Shown here one piece after another: positions 1-9,487 of a stretch of 64,000 nt of DNA (position 1 is the stretch's first letter; every line of letters begins with the position of its first letter). Source of the stretch: JALUZX01 sp964561605 (lineage in GTDB: Bacteria; Planctomycetota; UBA1135; JALUZX01); NCBI GenBank assembly GCA_964561605.1, contig CAZLQD010000012.1, positions 62,001-126,000 of the forward strand, given 5' to 3'. The notes under the pieces were generated by a model. The model was given only the letters and a program-made list of their open reading frames with translations. It searched no databases and was not told the DNA's origin. The position numbers were made by a program, and so were the translations under genes.

Positions 1-320
1 TCGGACCGCATGTGTTCCGGGTCGGCGTATCCGAGGCGGACGGCCCTCTTGAGTTCTTCCAGGGCTTCTTCCTTCCTTCCCAGCAAGGCGTAACTGCAGG
101 CCAGGTTGTAGCGCACCGTGGGGTCCTTGGGCTGGAGTCTCGCCAGGGTCAGGTCCACCTGGAGCCCTTCCTCGATCTTCCCCATCCTCGTGAGCAGGTC
201 TCCGAGGGAGAAGAGGATCTCCAGGTCCTCGGGCCTTCTCGCCGCCGCCGCTTGAAGGATCTCCAGGACGTGCCTGTCGGCGATCTCCTCGAGAGGGGTC
301 GAAGTCTTGGGCTCGTTCAT
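1..320 (-). CDS. TPR-repeat protein, partial (C-terminus beyond left edge)
   Basis: Only the first 106 codons are inside the window. Reading leftwards from the ATG at 320, the protein starts MNEPKTSTPLEEIADRHV and then shows helical pairs such as RPEDLEILFSLGDLLTRMGK and VRYNLACSYALLGRKEEA, which are tetratricopeptide repeats of the bacterial TPR type. There is no signal peptide, so the visible part should be cytosolic. TPR units are protein-protein interaction scaffolds and no catalytic domain can be seen. It diverges from the HEAT protein starting at 421, with about 100 bp between them. Function unknown. Confidence 0.75.
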   Translation of the reverse strand, partial: MNEPKTSTPLEEIADRHVLEILQAAAARRPEDLEILFSLGDLLTRMGKIEEGLQVDLTLARLQPKDPTVRYNLACSYALLGRKEEALEELKRAVRLGYADPEHMRS

Positions 321-420
321 CCTTTGCCTCTCCTTGTGAAGGGGGAGAACATAGTCCCCTTCCGGGAAAGGGTCAACTTCCACCGGTGCGGCCGTGGCGG
401 AGGGACTTTCCCAAGTTAGA

Positions 421-1503
421 ATGCCTTCCATGGAAGAAAACTCTCCTCCCAGGGAACCGGAAGTCTTTTTCTGCGACCTTTGCCAGGAATCCATCCCCGA
501 AAAGGAGCTGGCCCGGGGGATGGCCGTGGAGATCCAGGGGCGGCGGGTCTGCCAGCGTTGCAGGAGGAAATTGGTCCCTCCCCTTCCCTCGGCCAGGTGG
601 GCCGCCCTCTTCGCCTTCCTCGCCCTGGCCGCCGCCGCCGGTTCGGCCGGGCTGGTCTATCTCCAGAAGAGGGAGCTCGGGGCGGGGTTGCGGGAGGTCC
701 TCGCCCGGATGGATGCCCTGGAGGAGGGGCGGGCGGAAGAGGCCCGGACCCGGGCGGAGGCCCTCCGGGAGGTGGGGAAGGATCTCCGGCGGCTGGATGG
801 CGCCCTGGGAGAGGCGGGGAAGACCTGGAACGGGGTGAGCGCCCGGGTGGCTTCCCTGGAATCGGCCCTTCAGTCCTTCCGGAAGGAACTCCTCGGGCGG
901 GAGAAGGGCATGGAGGAGAAGTTCCTCTCCCTGGCCGAGAGGCTCTCCGCCCTGGAGGCGGCTGTGGGGAAGAGCGGCCGGACCTTGCTCGATCTCTCCA
1001 AGGGAATGGAAACCCTGGCGGGAAGGCTGGATCGCCTCCAGGCTTCCTCCCAATCCCCTCCCGCCGAGGCGAAGGGGGAGGCCCCGGGGGAGGAGAAACC
1101 CGCCGCCCCCGGGGAGAAGCTGGCCGGCCTGGCCGAGGAGTTGAAGAGCTCCGAGCCCGACCGGAGGTGGAAGGCCGTGGAGAGCCTGGAGAAGATCCCC
1201 TCCCCCCAGGCGGTCCGCCTGGTGGCCCGGGCCCTTTCGGACCCGGACATCTGGGTCCGGAGGCTCGCGGCGGAAGCCCTTGGGCGTATGGGGCTCACCG
1301 AGGCGGTAGGACCCCTGATCCGGGCCCTGGCCGACAAGGAGCCCATGATCCGGGCCGCCGCGGCGGCCAGCTTGAGGACCCTGACGGGGAAGAATTTCGG
1401 GTTCGATCCCAACGGGTCCCCTGCGGCCAGGAGGCGGGCCATGGGCCTCTGGAAGGCCTGGTGGGCGAGGAAAGAACAGAAGAAGGCCGGCCCGAAGGGC
1501 TGA
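421..1503 (+). CDS. Zinc-ribbon / membrane / coiled-coil / HEAT-repeat protein
   Basis: A 360-residue protein of unknown role with a clear mosaic layout. Residues 18-47 hold two CxxC pairs (CDLC and CQRC) spaced like a zinc ribbon. Residues about 58-80 form one membrane helix. Residues about 85-225 are Glu/Arg/Leu-rich and look like a coiled coil. Residues about 240-325 are two HEAT-like units (for example VRRLAAEALGRMG). The C-terminus has TGKNFGFDPNG followed by LWKAWWARKE, a Trp-rich tail also present in the HEAT lipoprotein at 53807-54790. I chose ATG 421 because GGAGGGA lies at 399-405; an in-frame GTG at 394 and an ATG at 430 are alternatives. It is only a few bases upstream of pyruvate kinase, so the two are probably co-transcribed. 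Confidence 0.8.
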   Translation: MPSMEENSPPREPEVFFCDLCQESIPEKELARGMAVEIQGRRVCQRCRRKLVPPLPSARWAALFAFLALAAAAGSAGLVYLQKRELGAGLREVLARMDALEEGRAEEARTRAEALREVGKDLRRLDGALGEAGKTWNGVSARVASLESALQSFRKELLGREKGMEEKFLSLAERLSALEAAVGKSGRTLLDLSKGMETLAGRLDRLQASSQSPPAEAKGEAPGEEKPAAPGEKLAGLAEELKSSEPDRRWKAVESLEKIPSPQAVRLVARALSDPDIWVRRLAAEALGRMGLTEAVGPLIRALADKEPMIRAAAAASLRTLTGKNFGFDPNGSPAARRRAMGLWKAWWARKEQKKAGPKG

Positions 1504-1519
1504 GAGAATGGAGGAGACC

Positions 1520-2980
1520 ATGAAGGATCCCCTGGACGAGGGGCCCAGGTATACCCGTATCGTGGCGACCCTGGGGCCCGCCTCTTCGGAAGAGGAGACC
1601 ATCCGGGCCCTGATCCGGGCAGGTGTGGACGTCTTCCGGTGCAATTTCTCCCACGGGGACCACGCCTTCCACGGGAAGGTCTTCGAAAGGATCCGGTCGG
1701 CCGCAAGAGAAGAGGGTCGGCCCGTGGCGATCCTGCAGGACCTCCAGGGGCCGAAGATCCGGGTGGGCGATCTTCCGGGAGGCGGGCCCGTGGAGCTGGT
1801 CGAGGGTGGGGAGGTCTTCCTCGTGGAAGGGAAGACCTCTCCCGACGGGAAGTCCATCCCGGTGACCCTGCCGGGCCTGGCCGGGGAGTTGCGGGAAGGT
1901 GAGCGGGTCCTCCTGGCGGACGGGACCATGGCCCTCCAGGTCCTCTCCATCGAGGGGGAGCGGGTCCGGTGCCGGGTGGAACTGGGGGGGACCCTCCTTC
2001 CCCACAAGGGGGTCAACCTTCCAGGAACGCGCCTCTCCCTTCCCTGCCTGACCGGGAAGGACCTGGCCGACCTGGCCTTCGGCCTGGAGCAAGGGGTGGA
2101 CTACGTGGCCCTCTCCTTCGTCCGGCGGCCCGAGGACATGCTGGACCTCCGCGAGAGAATCCGCAAGGCCGGATCTCACGCGGGGACGGTGGCCAAGATC
2201 GAGCGGCCCGAGGCGGTCCGTGCCAGCGAGGAGATCCTGGAGGCCAGCGACGCCATCATGGTCGCCCGGGGGGATCTGGGCGTGGAGCTGGGGGCGGAGA
2301 GGGTGCCCATCGTGCAGAAGCAGCTCATCCAGAGGGCCCGGGAGAAGGGCGTCCCGGTGATCACGGCCACGGAGATGCTCGAATCCATGACCGAGGCCAA
2401 CAGGCCCACCAGGGCGGAGGCGTCGGACGTGGCCAACGCCATCGAGGACGGAACCTCGGCCCTCATGCTCTCGGGGGAGACCGCCGCGGGCAGGCACCCG
2501 GTGAAGGTGGTGGAGACCATGGCCAGGATCGCCCGCTTCTCCGAGAGGACCCTCACCATGCCACCGGTGGAGCCCGCCCTTGCACGTGGCTCGGACCAGG
2601 AGGTGGCGGAAGTGGTGGTCCACGCGGCCTGCCGGGCGGCGGCGGAACTGCGGGCCGAGGCCATGGTGGTCTTCACCCGGTCGGGCTCCACGGCCAGGAA
2701 GGTGGCCCGATACAGGTTGCGGATCCCCGTCTACGCCTTCACTCCCGACGAGGAGGTGCAGAGGAAGATGTCCCTCTTCTGGGGGATCCGGGCCAGGCTG
2801 TCGCCTTCGGAGGTCCAACATCCCAAGGATCTCCTCGTGGCGGCCGATCACGCCCTCATGAAGGAGGGGGCCGTTGCGGCGGGGGATCTCCTGGTCATGG
2901 TGGCGGGCTTCCTGGACGTGAAGGGGACGACCAACTCCATGCGGGTCTGGATCGCCGGGAAGGACCAGGACCGGGTCTGA
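1520..2980 (+). CDS. pyk: Pyruvate kinase
   Basis: Catalyses phosphoenolpyruvate + ADP to pyruvate + ATP, the last step of glycolysis, in the cytosol. The 486-residue protein begins with the barrel signature TRIVATLGPAS, carries FRCNFSHG, and has the catalytic-lysine segment TVAKIERPEA. The metal/PEP site appears as MVARGDLGVELG and the family signature as TATEMLESMTEANRPTRAE; Glu in TATEM replaces the more usual Gln. The B domain (KIRVGDL onward) and the C-terminal regulatory domain are complete and of normal length. ATG 1520 follows GGAGGAG directly and gives the usual N-terminus; an in-frame ATG at 1508 would add four residues. Aldolase lies further along at 15.9 kb. Confidence 0.97.
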   Translation: MKDPLDEGPRYTRIVATLGPASSEEETIRALIRAGVDVFRCNFSHGDHAFHGKVFERIRSAAREEGRPVAILQDLQGPKIRVGDLPGGGPVELVEGGEVFLVEGKTSPDGKSIPVTLPGLAGELREGERVLLADGTMALQVLSIEGERVRCRVELGGTLLPHKGVNLPGTRLSLPCLTGKDLADLAFGLEQGVDYVALSFVRRPEDMLDLRERIRKAGSHAGTVAKIERPEAVRASEEILEASDAIMVARGDLGVELGAERVPIVQKQLIQRAREKGVPVITATEMLESMTEANRPTRAEASDVANAIEDGTSALMLSGETAAGRHPVKVVETMARIARFSERTLTMPPVEPALARGSDQEVAEVVVHAACRAAAELRAEAMVVFTRSGSTARKVARYRLRIPVYAFTPDEEVQRKMSLFWGIRARLSPSEVQHPKDLLVAADHALMKEGAVAAGDLLVMVAGFLDVKGTTNSMRVWIAGKDQDRV

Positions 2981-3026
2981 GGACCCCCTGGGGGAAGAGA
3001 GGCGGGAGGAGGAAAGGAAAGGCGGC

Positions 3027-4271
3027 ATGAAAGGCGGATTCGGGCTCTTTCCGGGGATCGTGCTCTTTCTCGTGGTCTGCGCCCTGGCCCAGCCCATCCT
3101 GGTGCCCTTCGCCTTCGCCCTCTTCCTGGCCCTCCTTCTCGCCGCCCCGGTGGATTTCCTCAACAAGCGGCTCCGGTTTCCCAGGCTTCTCGCCGTCCTG
3201 GTGATCCTCGTGGGGGCCGAGGTGGTCCTGGAGTGGGTCGTCTCCGGCGTGGCGGCCCAGGGCACGACTTTCCTGAAACGCTGGGAAGGAACGGACTCCC
3301 TCCCGGGGGGGATGGCCAAGGGGGCACCCGTTCCCGGGAGCTACAAGGCCAGGTTTCTCAAACGCCTGGAGGACGTGAAGTCCCTGGCGGGAAAGCTCGG
3401 CCTGGGACGGAAGGATGGGAAGGGCGGCTCCTCCCAGGGAAAGGCCGAGGCCGGGCCGGGCACCAGGCCGGCCTCCAGGCCCGCCCTTCCGGGCAAGGAG
3501 ACCGGGAAGGACGAGGCCGTCCACATCTCTCTCATGAGCCTGGAGGAGGCCAGGAGCTGGATCCTCCAGGGTCTGGGGGAGGTCTTCAACCTGGTGGTGA
3601 ACCTGGTGCTCATCGCCTTCTTCCTCATCTTCCTCCTTCTCGACCTGGAGAACCTGGAGCGCCGCCTCGCCCTGGCGACGGGCCTGGAGCTGGGGAAGGA
3701 AGGAAGCGGTCTCGTGGGCCAGGTGGAGACCCGGCTCAGGCGGTACATCGCCACGGTGACCATGATCAATTGCGGCCTGGGCCTGGTAGTCTGGGCAGCC
3801 CTGGCCCTGATGGGCCTGGAGTTCCCCCTGCTGTGGGGGGTCCTTGCAGGGCTCTTGAACTTCATCCCCTTCGTGGGGGCGACCCTGGCGGGGATCCCTC
3901 CCGTGGTGATGGCCCTGGTCCAGTTCGACGGGTACGGCGCGGCTCTTGCGGTGGTCCTGGTCTACGCCGCCCTCCAGACCCTCGAGGGATACCTGATCAC
4001 TCCCACCATCGTGGGACGCCTCACCTCCATCAATCCCCTGGCCCTCCTTCTCGGGGCCATCTTCTGGGGATGGCTCTGGGGACCCGTGGGTTTGATCCTG
4101 GCCACGCCCATCATGGTGTGCTTCCACGAGATCGGGATCCACGTGGAGGCCTTGCGGCCCCTGGCGATCCTCCTGGCCCGGGGGGACGGGACCCAGCTCG
4201 TGGAACCGCCGAGGAAAAGCCGGAAGGGCCGGGGCCTGGGGCGGAAGGAGAAAGCCGGCCCGGAGTCCTAG
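3027..4271 (+). CDS. AI-2E family transporter (PerM/UPF0118-like permease)
   Basis: A 414-residue multi-pass inner-membrane protein. The N-terminal hydrophobic pair (GIVLFLVVCALAQPILVPFA), the helix ending FFLIFLLLDLE, and the C-terminal block with FPLLWGVLAGLLNFIPFVGA and TPTIVGRLTSINPLALLLGA are typical of the AI-2E/PerM family. Members export varied small solutes and some couple to sodium, so the substrate cannot be named. A hydrophilic Gly/Lys/Pro-rich insert at about residues 125-165 interrupts the usual amphipathic region. The start follows GGAGGAAAGGAAAGG. Its TAG stop shares the four bases CTAG with the stop of the convergent histidine kinase. Confidence 0.88.
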   Translation: MKGGFGLFPGIVLFLVVCALAQPILVPFAFALFLALLLAAPVDFLNKRLRFPRLLAVLVILVGAEVVLEWVVSGVAAQGTTFLKRWEGTDSLPGGMAKGAPVPGSYKARFLKRLEDVKSLAGKLGLGRKDGKGGSSQGKAEAGPGTRPASRPALPGKETGKDEAVHISLMSLEEARSWILQGLGEVFNLVVNLVLIAFFLIFLLLDLENLERRLALATGLELGKEGSGLVGQVETRLRRYIATVTMINCGLGLVVWAALALMGLEFPLLWGVLAGLLNFIPFVGATLAGIPPVVMALVQFDGYGAALAVVLVYAALQTLEGYLITPTIVGRLTSINPLALLLGAIFWGWLWGPVGLILATPIMVCFHEIGIHVEALRPLAILLARGDGTQLVEPPRKSRKGRGLGRKEKAGPES

Positions 4272-5287
4272 GCAGAGGGCCTGGGAATCCTGAGGGTGAC
4301 TTCCAGCCCTCCTTCGGGGAGGGGATGGGCCTCGACGGATCCTCCATGGAGAAGGACCACGTCCTTCACCAGGGCCAGGCCCAGGCCCAGGCCCGTCCCC
4401 CCGGAGACTCCCGGCTCGAAGATCCGGTCCTCCAGGTCCTTGGGAACTCCCGGGCCGGAGTCGAGAACCTTGTAGATGACCCACCCCTCTTCCTCGACCG
4501 TTTCCGCCCGGAGGGTTCCGGGAAAGGAGCCCAGAGCCTTCCCTGCGTTGAGGAGGAGGTTGAGGAGGGCCATCCTGAGGAGGTTGGAGCGAAGAGGGAG
4601 GGGGGAGGGGTCGGCCCGGAACTCGCTCTCCAGGCGGTGCTTCCTTCCCAGGAGCCATCCCGTGGCCTCCAGGACGTCCTGGAGGGGCCGGTTGGGGTCC
4701 TCCCGGCTGGGGGGCTCCTCCAGGTCCTTCCGGCGGAGCATGTTCCTGAGGAACTCCAGGATGCCGGCGGAGCGCCTGGAAAGGGCCAGGGCCTCTTCCA
4801 GGGCATCCTTGACCTCGCCCCGGGCCGAGCCGGCGGAGATCTGGTATTCGGCGAATCCGGCCAGGGTGGTGAGGACGTTGTTCACTTCGTGCATGAGGAG
4901 GAGGCCCAGGCCGTCGACTCCGGAGAGCCGGACCTGGGATCCCCCCTTGGGCGGGGAGAGGAGGACCCAGCGCCGTCCAGCCCCCTTGGGCCCCTGGAAG
5001 ACCCGGAGGTCCACGGGCCTTTTCTCCCGGCCCGCCGGGAGTGCCGTCGTGAGGAGGAGGGCCTTTCCCTCGGCCAGGGCCTGGAGGAGGCGGTCCCGGA
5101 GGGCCGGGGAAGGAAGGAGATGGGGAAGGGAGCTTCCCGGGGCCAGGGAGGGGAGGGGGGCGGGTTGGACCTGGAGAATCCTTCCCGAAGCATCCAGGAG
5201 GAGGAGATGGGACTCGAAATGTTCCAGGATCCTCCGGGTTCCGAAGGCCGGGTAGAGGGATCGTGAAAGAGGGTAACCGCCCGTCAT
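4268..5287 (-). CDS. Orphan PAS-type sensor histidine kinase
   Basis: A 339-residue soluble two-component kinase without membrane helices. The N-terminus (HFESHLLLLDASGRILQVQP) resembles a degenerate PAS sensor. The dimerisation/phospho-acceptor box is LMHEVNNVLTTLAGFAEY, with His the predicted phosphorylation site. The ATPase part shows an N-box (LLRMALLNLLLNAGKALG), a G1 box (LDSGPGVP) and a G2 box (GGTGLGLGLALVKDVVLLHG). It resembles NtrB/HydH-type kinases. No response regulator is adjacent; the nearest receiver protein is the HD-GYP gene at 7233-8213. It follows etfA by 52 bp on the same strand with a strong GGGAAGGGAAG ribosome site, so it may be in the etfBA transcript. Confidence 0.88.
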   Translation of the reverse strand: MTGGYPLSRSLYPAFGTRRILEHFESHLLLLDASGRILQVQPAPLPSLAPGSSLPHLLPSPALRDRLLQALAEGKALLLTTALPAGREKRPVDLRVFQGPKGAGRRWVLLSPPKGGSQVRLSGVDGLGLLLMHEVNNVLTTLAGFAEYQISAGSARGEVKDALEEALALSRRSAGILEFLRNMLRRKDLEEPPSREDPNRPLQDVLEATGWLLGRKHRLESEFRADPSPLPLRSNLLRMALLNLLLNAGKALGSFPGTLRAETVEEEGWVIYKVLDSGPGVPKDLEDRIFEPGVSGGTGLGLGLALVKDVVLLHGGSVEAHPLPEGGLEVTLRIPRPSA

Positions 5288-5339
5288 GCTTCTTCCCTTC
5301 CCTCCCCCCCTGGGAGATCCGGGGAAACCGGTTCCGAGC

Positions 5340-6332
5340 CTAGGTCTGTGCCTTGGCCGCCTTCACCTGTTCGGTGAGGACCGGAACCACCTCGAAGAGG
5401 TCGCCGACGATTCCGTAGTCCGCAACCTTGAAGATCGGTGCGTCCGGGTCCTTGTTGATGGCAACGATCACCTTGGAGGAGGACATCCCCGCCAGGTGCT
5501 GGATGGCACCGGAGATGCCGCAGGCGATGTAGAGCTGGGGCGAGACGGTCTTCCCCGTCTGGCCCACCTGGTCGGAATGGGGGCGCCACCCTTCGTCCAC
5601 GGCGGACCGGGAGGCTCCCACGGCCGCCTCGGGCCCGAAGGCCTGGGCGAGTTCCTCCAGGATCTTGAAGTTCTCCGGCCCCTTCATGCCCCGGCCGCCG
5701 CTGACGATGACCTTTGCCTCCGTCAGGGGGATCTTTCCGCCCGCCGCGGCCAGGACCTCCTTCACCCGGTCCTTCAGGTCTCCCTCGGAGAGCCCGGCCG
5801 TGAAGGTCTCCACCGCGGGAGCCCCTCCACCGGTCTCCTCGATAGGGAAGACGTTGGGCCGCAAACTCGCAACGAAGGGGGTGCCCTTGGACCTGACGAG
5901 GATCCGGGCCTTGCCGGCGTAGATGGGACGGAGGGCCCGGACCGCTCCGCCCTCCACATCGAGGTCGATGCAATCCGAGGCCATGCCCACGTCCAGGAGG
6001 GCCGCCGTCCGCGGGGCAAGGTCCGATCCCTGGGCCGAGGCCGGGAAGAGGAGGGCCGCAGGTGCTTCCTTCTTCACCAGGCCGGCCAGGGCCTTGGCGT
6101 ATCCGTCTCCCGTGTATTTCTGCAGGGACTCGTCGGGGCAGGCCAGGACACGGGCCGCCCCCAGGGCGCCCAGCTTCTCCGCCATGGCCGACCCGTCCGT
6201 CCCCAGGACCACGGCCGCGGCGGTTCCGCCCAGCTCCTTGGCCAGGCGTACCCCGGCGCTCATCGCCTCCAGGGAGGGCTTGCGCAGGTTTCCCTCTCTG
6301 TGCTCACAAAAAACCAGGACCGAATCACTCAT
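5340..6332 (-). CDS. etfA: Electron transfer flavoprotein, alpha subunit
   Basis: The large FAD-binding subunit of the ETF heterodimer, which takes electrons from acyl-CoA and related dehydrogenases and passes them to the quinone pool. The C-terminal FAD domain has the family pattern: VSGGRGMKGPENF, then GASRSAVDEGW, VGQTGKTVSPQLYIACGISG, and INKDPDAPIFKVADYGIVGD. The N-terminal part (VLVFCEHREGNLRKPS, then LGTDGSA) is the usual alpha/beta fold. Length, 330 residues, is normal. It lies 42 bp downstream of etfB, the conserved order. Confidence 0.97.
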   Translation of the reverse strand: MSDSVLVFCEHREGNLRKPSLEAMSAGVRLAKELGGTAAAVVLGTDGSAMAEKLGALGAARVLACPDESLQKYTGDGYAKALAGLVKKEAPAALLFPASAQGSDLAPRTAALLDVGMASDCIDLDVEGGAVRALRPIYAGKARILVRSKGTPFVASLRPNVFPIEETGGGAPAVETFTAGLSEGDLKDRVKEVLAAAGGKIPLTEAKVIVSGGRGMKGPENFKILEELAQAFGPEAAVGASRSAVDEGWRPHSDQVGQTGKTVSPQLYIACGISGAIQHLAGMSSSKVIVAINKDPDAPIFKVADYGIVGDLFEVVPVLTEQVKAAKAQT

Positions 6333-6374
6333 CGTGGAACCTCGTTCTTCTTCATTCCCCCGGGAAGGACCCGA

Positions 6375-7127
<753 letters not shown>

Positions 7128-7232
7128 GTTTCGCTCTCCAAGGATGATGGGAACGAAGGCAAGTCTAGGCCCCGGGTCCAGGGAATCAAGACTTGTACGG
7201 GGGATGAAAGGCCGGTTCCCCGGGGACCGGGA

Positions 7233-8213
7233 TCAGAGGGCCCGGAACATCATGGCCAGGAAGGCGTCGAGCAGGTCGGGGTCGAAGAGGGTGCCCTTCT
7301 TCTCCGCCATCTTCAGGAGGGCCTCCTGGTCCGTCATGGGGTGCTTGAGGTAGGGCCGGATGGAGGTCATGGCGTCGTAGGAATCGGCGATGCGGACGAT
7401 CCTGGCGGGAAGGGGGATCTCTTCGCCCTTCAGCCCGTCGGGGTAGCCCGTTCCGTCCCAGTTCTCGTGGTGGGACCGGAGGATGGGCCTGAGGTGCTGG
7501 AGGGCCAGGATGGGGGCCAGGATCTTCTCCCCCAGGATGGTGTGTTCCTTGATCCGTTCCCTCTGCTCCTGGTCCAGGGAGTCCTCCAGGTTCAGGATGG
7601 CGTCGGGAACGCCCATCTTTCCCAGGTCGTGGAGGAGGGCGCCGAAATAGGTGGTGTCCACCTCTTTTTCGGGGAGGTGGATCTCCCTGGCGAGCCTGCG
7701 GGCCAGGCAGCCCACCCGCTCGGAGTGGTCCCTGGTATACGGGCTCTTGGCATCCACCGCTTCGGCCAGGGAACGCATGATCTCGATGACCTGGTCGCCT
7801 GTGACGGCGGTCTTCAATGTGTCGTAGGCGTTCCTCCAGCTCCGGACCTCCCAGGCCCGGCGCACCAAAAGAAGGCCCGTCTCGAGCTCGAAGGGCTTGG
7901 AGAGGAAGAAGAACGCCCCCCTGCGGAGGGCCTCGCTCCCCATGGAGAGGTCGGATCGGCCCGTGAAGAGGACCACCTCCACGCCTGGGTGCTTGCTCTG
8001 GATCTCTTCCATCAGGTCCAGGCCGTTCCCGTCCTCCAGGACCAGGTCGCAGAAGACCAGGAAGAGGTCGGGGATCTCCGCCCGGACCAGGGCCTCCTTG
8101 TAGGAGGAGGCCTCGAAGGTGTGGATCTGGTGGTACTTGAGGTAACTGCAGAAGGGCGTCCGCGCCCACTCCTGGTCGTCCACCACCAGGACGGAGCCGG
8201 TGATCTCCTCCAT
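7233..8213 (-). CDS. Response regulator with HD-GYP domain (RpfG-type c-di-GMP phosphodiesterase)
   Basis: A receiver domain at the N-terminus (acidic pair DD at residues 12-13, phosphoacceptor Asp56 in FCDLVLEDG, Lys in LSKPFELE) is followed by an HD-GYP domain with YTRDHSERV, LLHDLGKMG and HHENWDGTGYP. HD-GYP proteins of this layout hydrolyse cyclic di-GMP, and phosphorylation of the receiver controls the output, so a role in motility, adhesion or secretion switching is likely. I start at ATG 8213 (MEEITGSVLVVDDQEW), which places the receiver at the very N-terminus; an upstream TTG at 8294 would add 27 residues with no domain. No kinase is adjacent; the orphan kinase at 4268-5287 is the only candidate in the window. 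Confidence 0.92.
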   Translation of the reverse strand: MEEITGSVLVVDDQEWARTPFCSYLKYHQIHTFEASSYKEALVRAEIPDLFLVFCDLVLEDGNGLDLMEEIQSKHPGVEVVLFTGRSDLSMGSEALRRGAFFFLSKPFELETGLLLVRRAWEVRSWRNAYDTLKTAVTGDQVIEIMRSLAEAVDAKSPYTRDHSERVGCLARRLAREIHLPEKEVDTTYFGALLHDLGKMGVPDAILNLEDSLDQEQRERIKEHTILGEKILAPILALQHLRPILRSHHENWDGTGYPDGLKGEEIPLPARIVRIADSYDAMTSIRPYLKHPMTDQEALLKMAEKKGTLFDPDLLDAFLAMMFRAL

Positions 8214-8397
8214 GGAAGGGGCGGATCCTCTTCTTCCCGTTCTACCTGACAGGCCGATCTGCTTTCCCGCCGCTTCCTTGAGGTCTCTGGCCAAGGCTCC
8301 CCCTGGAAGAAAGTTTCCGAGGTTCCAGGAATCCTTTCTTCGTCTTCCCCGTGACGAAGCCTTGAGCCTATTCCCCGGCCCCCCTTTCCCGCCGGGG

Positions 8398-9171
8398 TCA
8401 GGAGTCGGCCAGGCCGGCCATCTCGTCGGGGGTGAGGCCCTCCTCGAAGGTGGATCCCAGGTAGATCCGGCGGACCTCCTCGTCCTTGATGAGGGCTTCC
8501 GCCTTCCCTTCCCTCAACACTCGGCCTTCGAAGATGATGTAGGAGCGGTCGGTGGTCCTGAGGGTCTCCCTCACGTTGTGATCCGTCAGGAGGATCCCGA
8601 TCCCCCGGTCCCTCAGCTCCCGAAGAATGCCCTGGATCTCCTCTACGGCGATGGGATCCACGCCTGAGAAGGGTTCGTCCAGCAGGAGGATGGCCGGCCT
8701 GGTGGCCAGGGCCCGGGAGATCTCCAGGCGGCGACGCTCTCCTCCGGAGAGGGTCTCGGCGATGTTCTTCCTCAAGTGGGTGATCATCAGGTCTTCCAGG
8801 AGCTCCTCCAGGCGTTGGAGGCGCTCCCGCCGGGAGAGATGCATCGTCTCCAGGATGGCCAGGATGTTCTCCTCTACGGTCATCCGGCGGAAGATGGACG
8901 GCTCCTGGCTGAGATAACCCAGGCCCAGGCGGGCCCGCTTGTACATGGGAAGGCGGCTGACGTCCTTGCCCCTCAGGAAGACCTGGCCCTCGTAGGGGGT
9001 GATCATGCCTACGATCATCCGGAAGGTGGTGGTCTTCCCCGAGCCGTTGGGGCCCAGGAGACCCACGATCTCTCCGGGCCCCATTCTCAGGGAGACGCCG
9101 TTCACGACGCGGGTCCGGTGATAGATCTTGACGAGTCCTCGGGTTTCCAGGAGGTCGGCTGATGGGGTCAT
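8398..9171 (-). CDS. lptB: LPS export ABC transporter ATP-binding protein
   Basis: A 257-residue cytosolic ATPase of the LptB2FGC complex that extracts lipopolysaccharide from the inner membrane. Walker A is GPNGSGKTTTFRMI, the Q-loop region reads GLGYLSQEPSIFRRMTVEEN, the ABC signature is LSGGERRRLEISRAL, Walker B is AILLLDEPFSGVDPIAVEEI, and the switch His is in LLTDHNVRETL. The phrase SQEPSIFRRMTVEENI is characteristic of LptB rather than LivF/LivG. Other Lpt genes are not adjacent. Together with lpxD at 30.8 kb it indicates an LPS-bearing outer membrane. A C-terminal extension (EEGLTPDEMAGLADS) is slightly longer than usual. Confidence 0.93.
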   Translation of the reverse strand: MTPSADLLETRGLVKIYHRTRVVNGVSLRMGPGEIVGLLGPNGSGKTTTFRMIVGMITPYEGQVFLRGKDVSRLPMYKRARLGLGYLSQEPSIFRRMTVEENILAILETMHLSRRERLQRLEELLEDLMITHLRKNIAETLSGGERRRLEISRALATRPAILLLDEPFSGVDPIAVEEIQGILRELRDRGIGILLTDHNVRETLRTTDRSYIIFEGRVLREGKAEALIKDEEVRRIYLGSTFEEGLTPDEMAGLADS

Positions 9172-9487
9172 GGTTGTGGAAAACTCGTGGAAAAGTGGTC
9201 TGAAAGGTCTGGGGAAAGCCAGGGCCCGGGAGGGTGGGTGGGGGCGACCATGCGGGAAGGGGGCCGGACGGGCCGGGGCCCGGGGAAAAAACGGAAAAGG
9301 GGGTCTTGACGTAACCCTTTATGGGCAAAGGGGAAAGCAAGAAAAAAACCAGTTCCTCTCCTGGTCTCGGGAAGACATTTTTCCGGGGCCGACGGCCGGG
9401 AAAGGCCGAAATCCCGGGCGAGAGAAGTCGGTAAGGGGAGTGTCAAGGCCCTTGTGAACAACTTTTCCCGCCTTTCCTGTCCCGCCA
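9172..9487. other. 316-bp intergenic region between lepB (end) and lptB (start)
   Basis: The longest gap in the window, noticeably richer in A/T runs than its surroundings. It should hold the 3' end of the rph-lepB transcript and the promoter of lptB. Features seen: two tandem 9-mers TGTGGAAAA (9175-9183) and CGTGGAAAA (9186-9194) just upstream of the lptB ATG, which resemble relaxed DnaA boxes on the minus strand, and a minus-strand TTGACA at 9446-9441 that could be a -35 element but has no convincing -10. I found no conserved small gene here. Confidence 0.5.

Noticed and set aside
1390..1425. GGTTCGATCC-like tRNA T-loop
   Set aside because: It lies inside the HEAT protein gene and no cloverleaf arms or acceptor stem flank it. 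Other matches were also coding.
9172..9487. Possible replication origin
   Set aside because: Two DnaA-like 9-mers and an A/T-richer gap only; no dnaA, dnaN, parA or rpmH nearby and no cluster of boxes.
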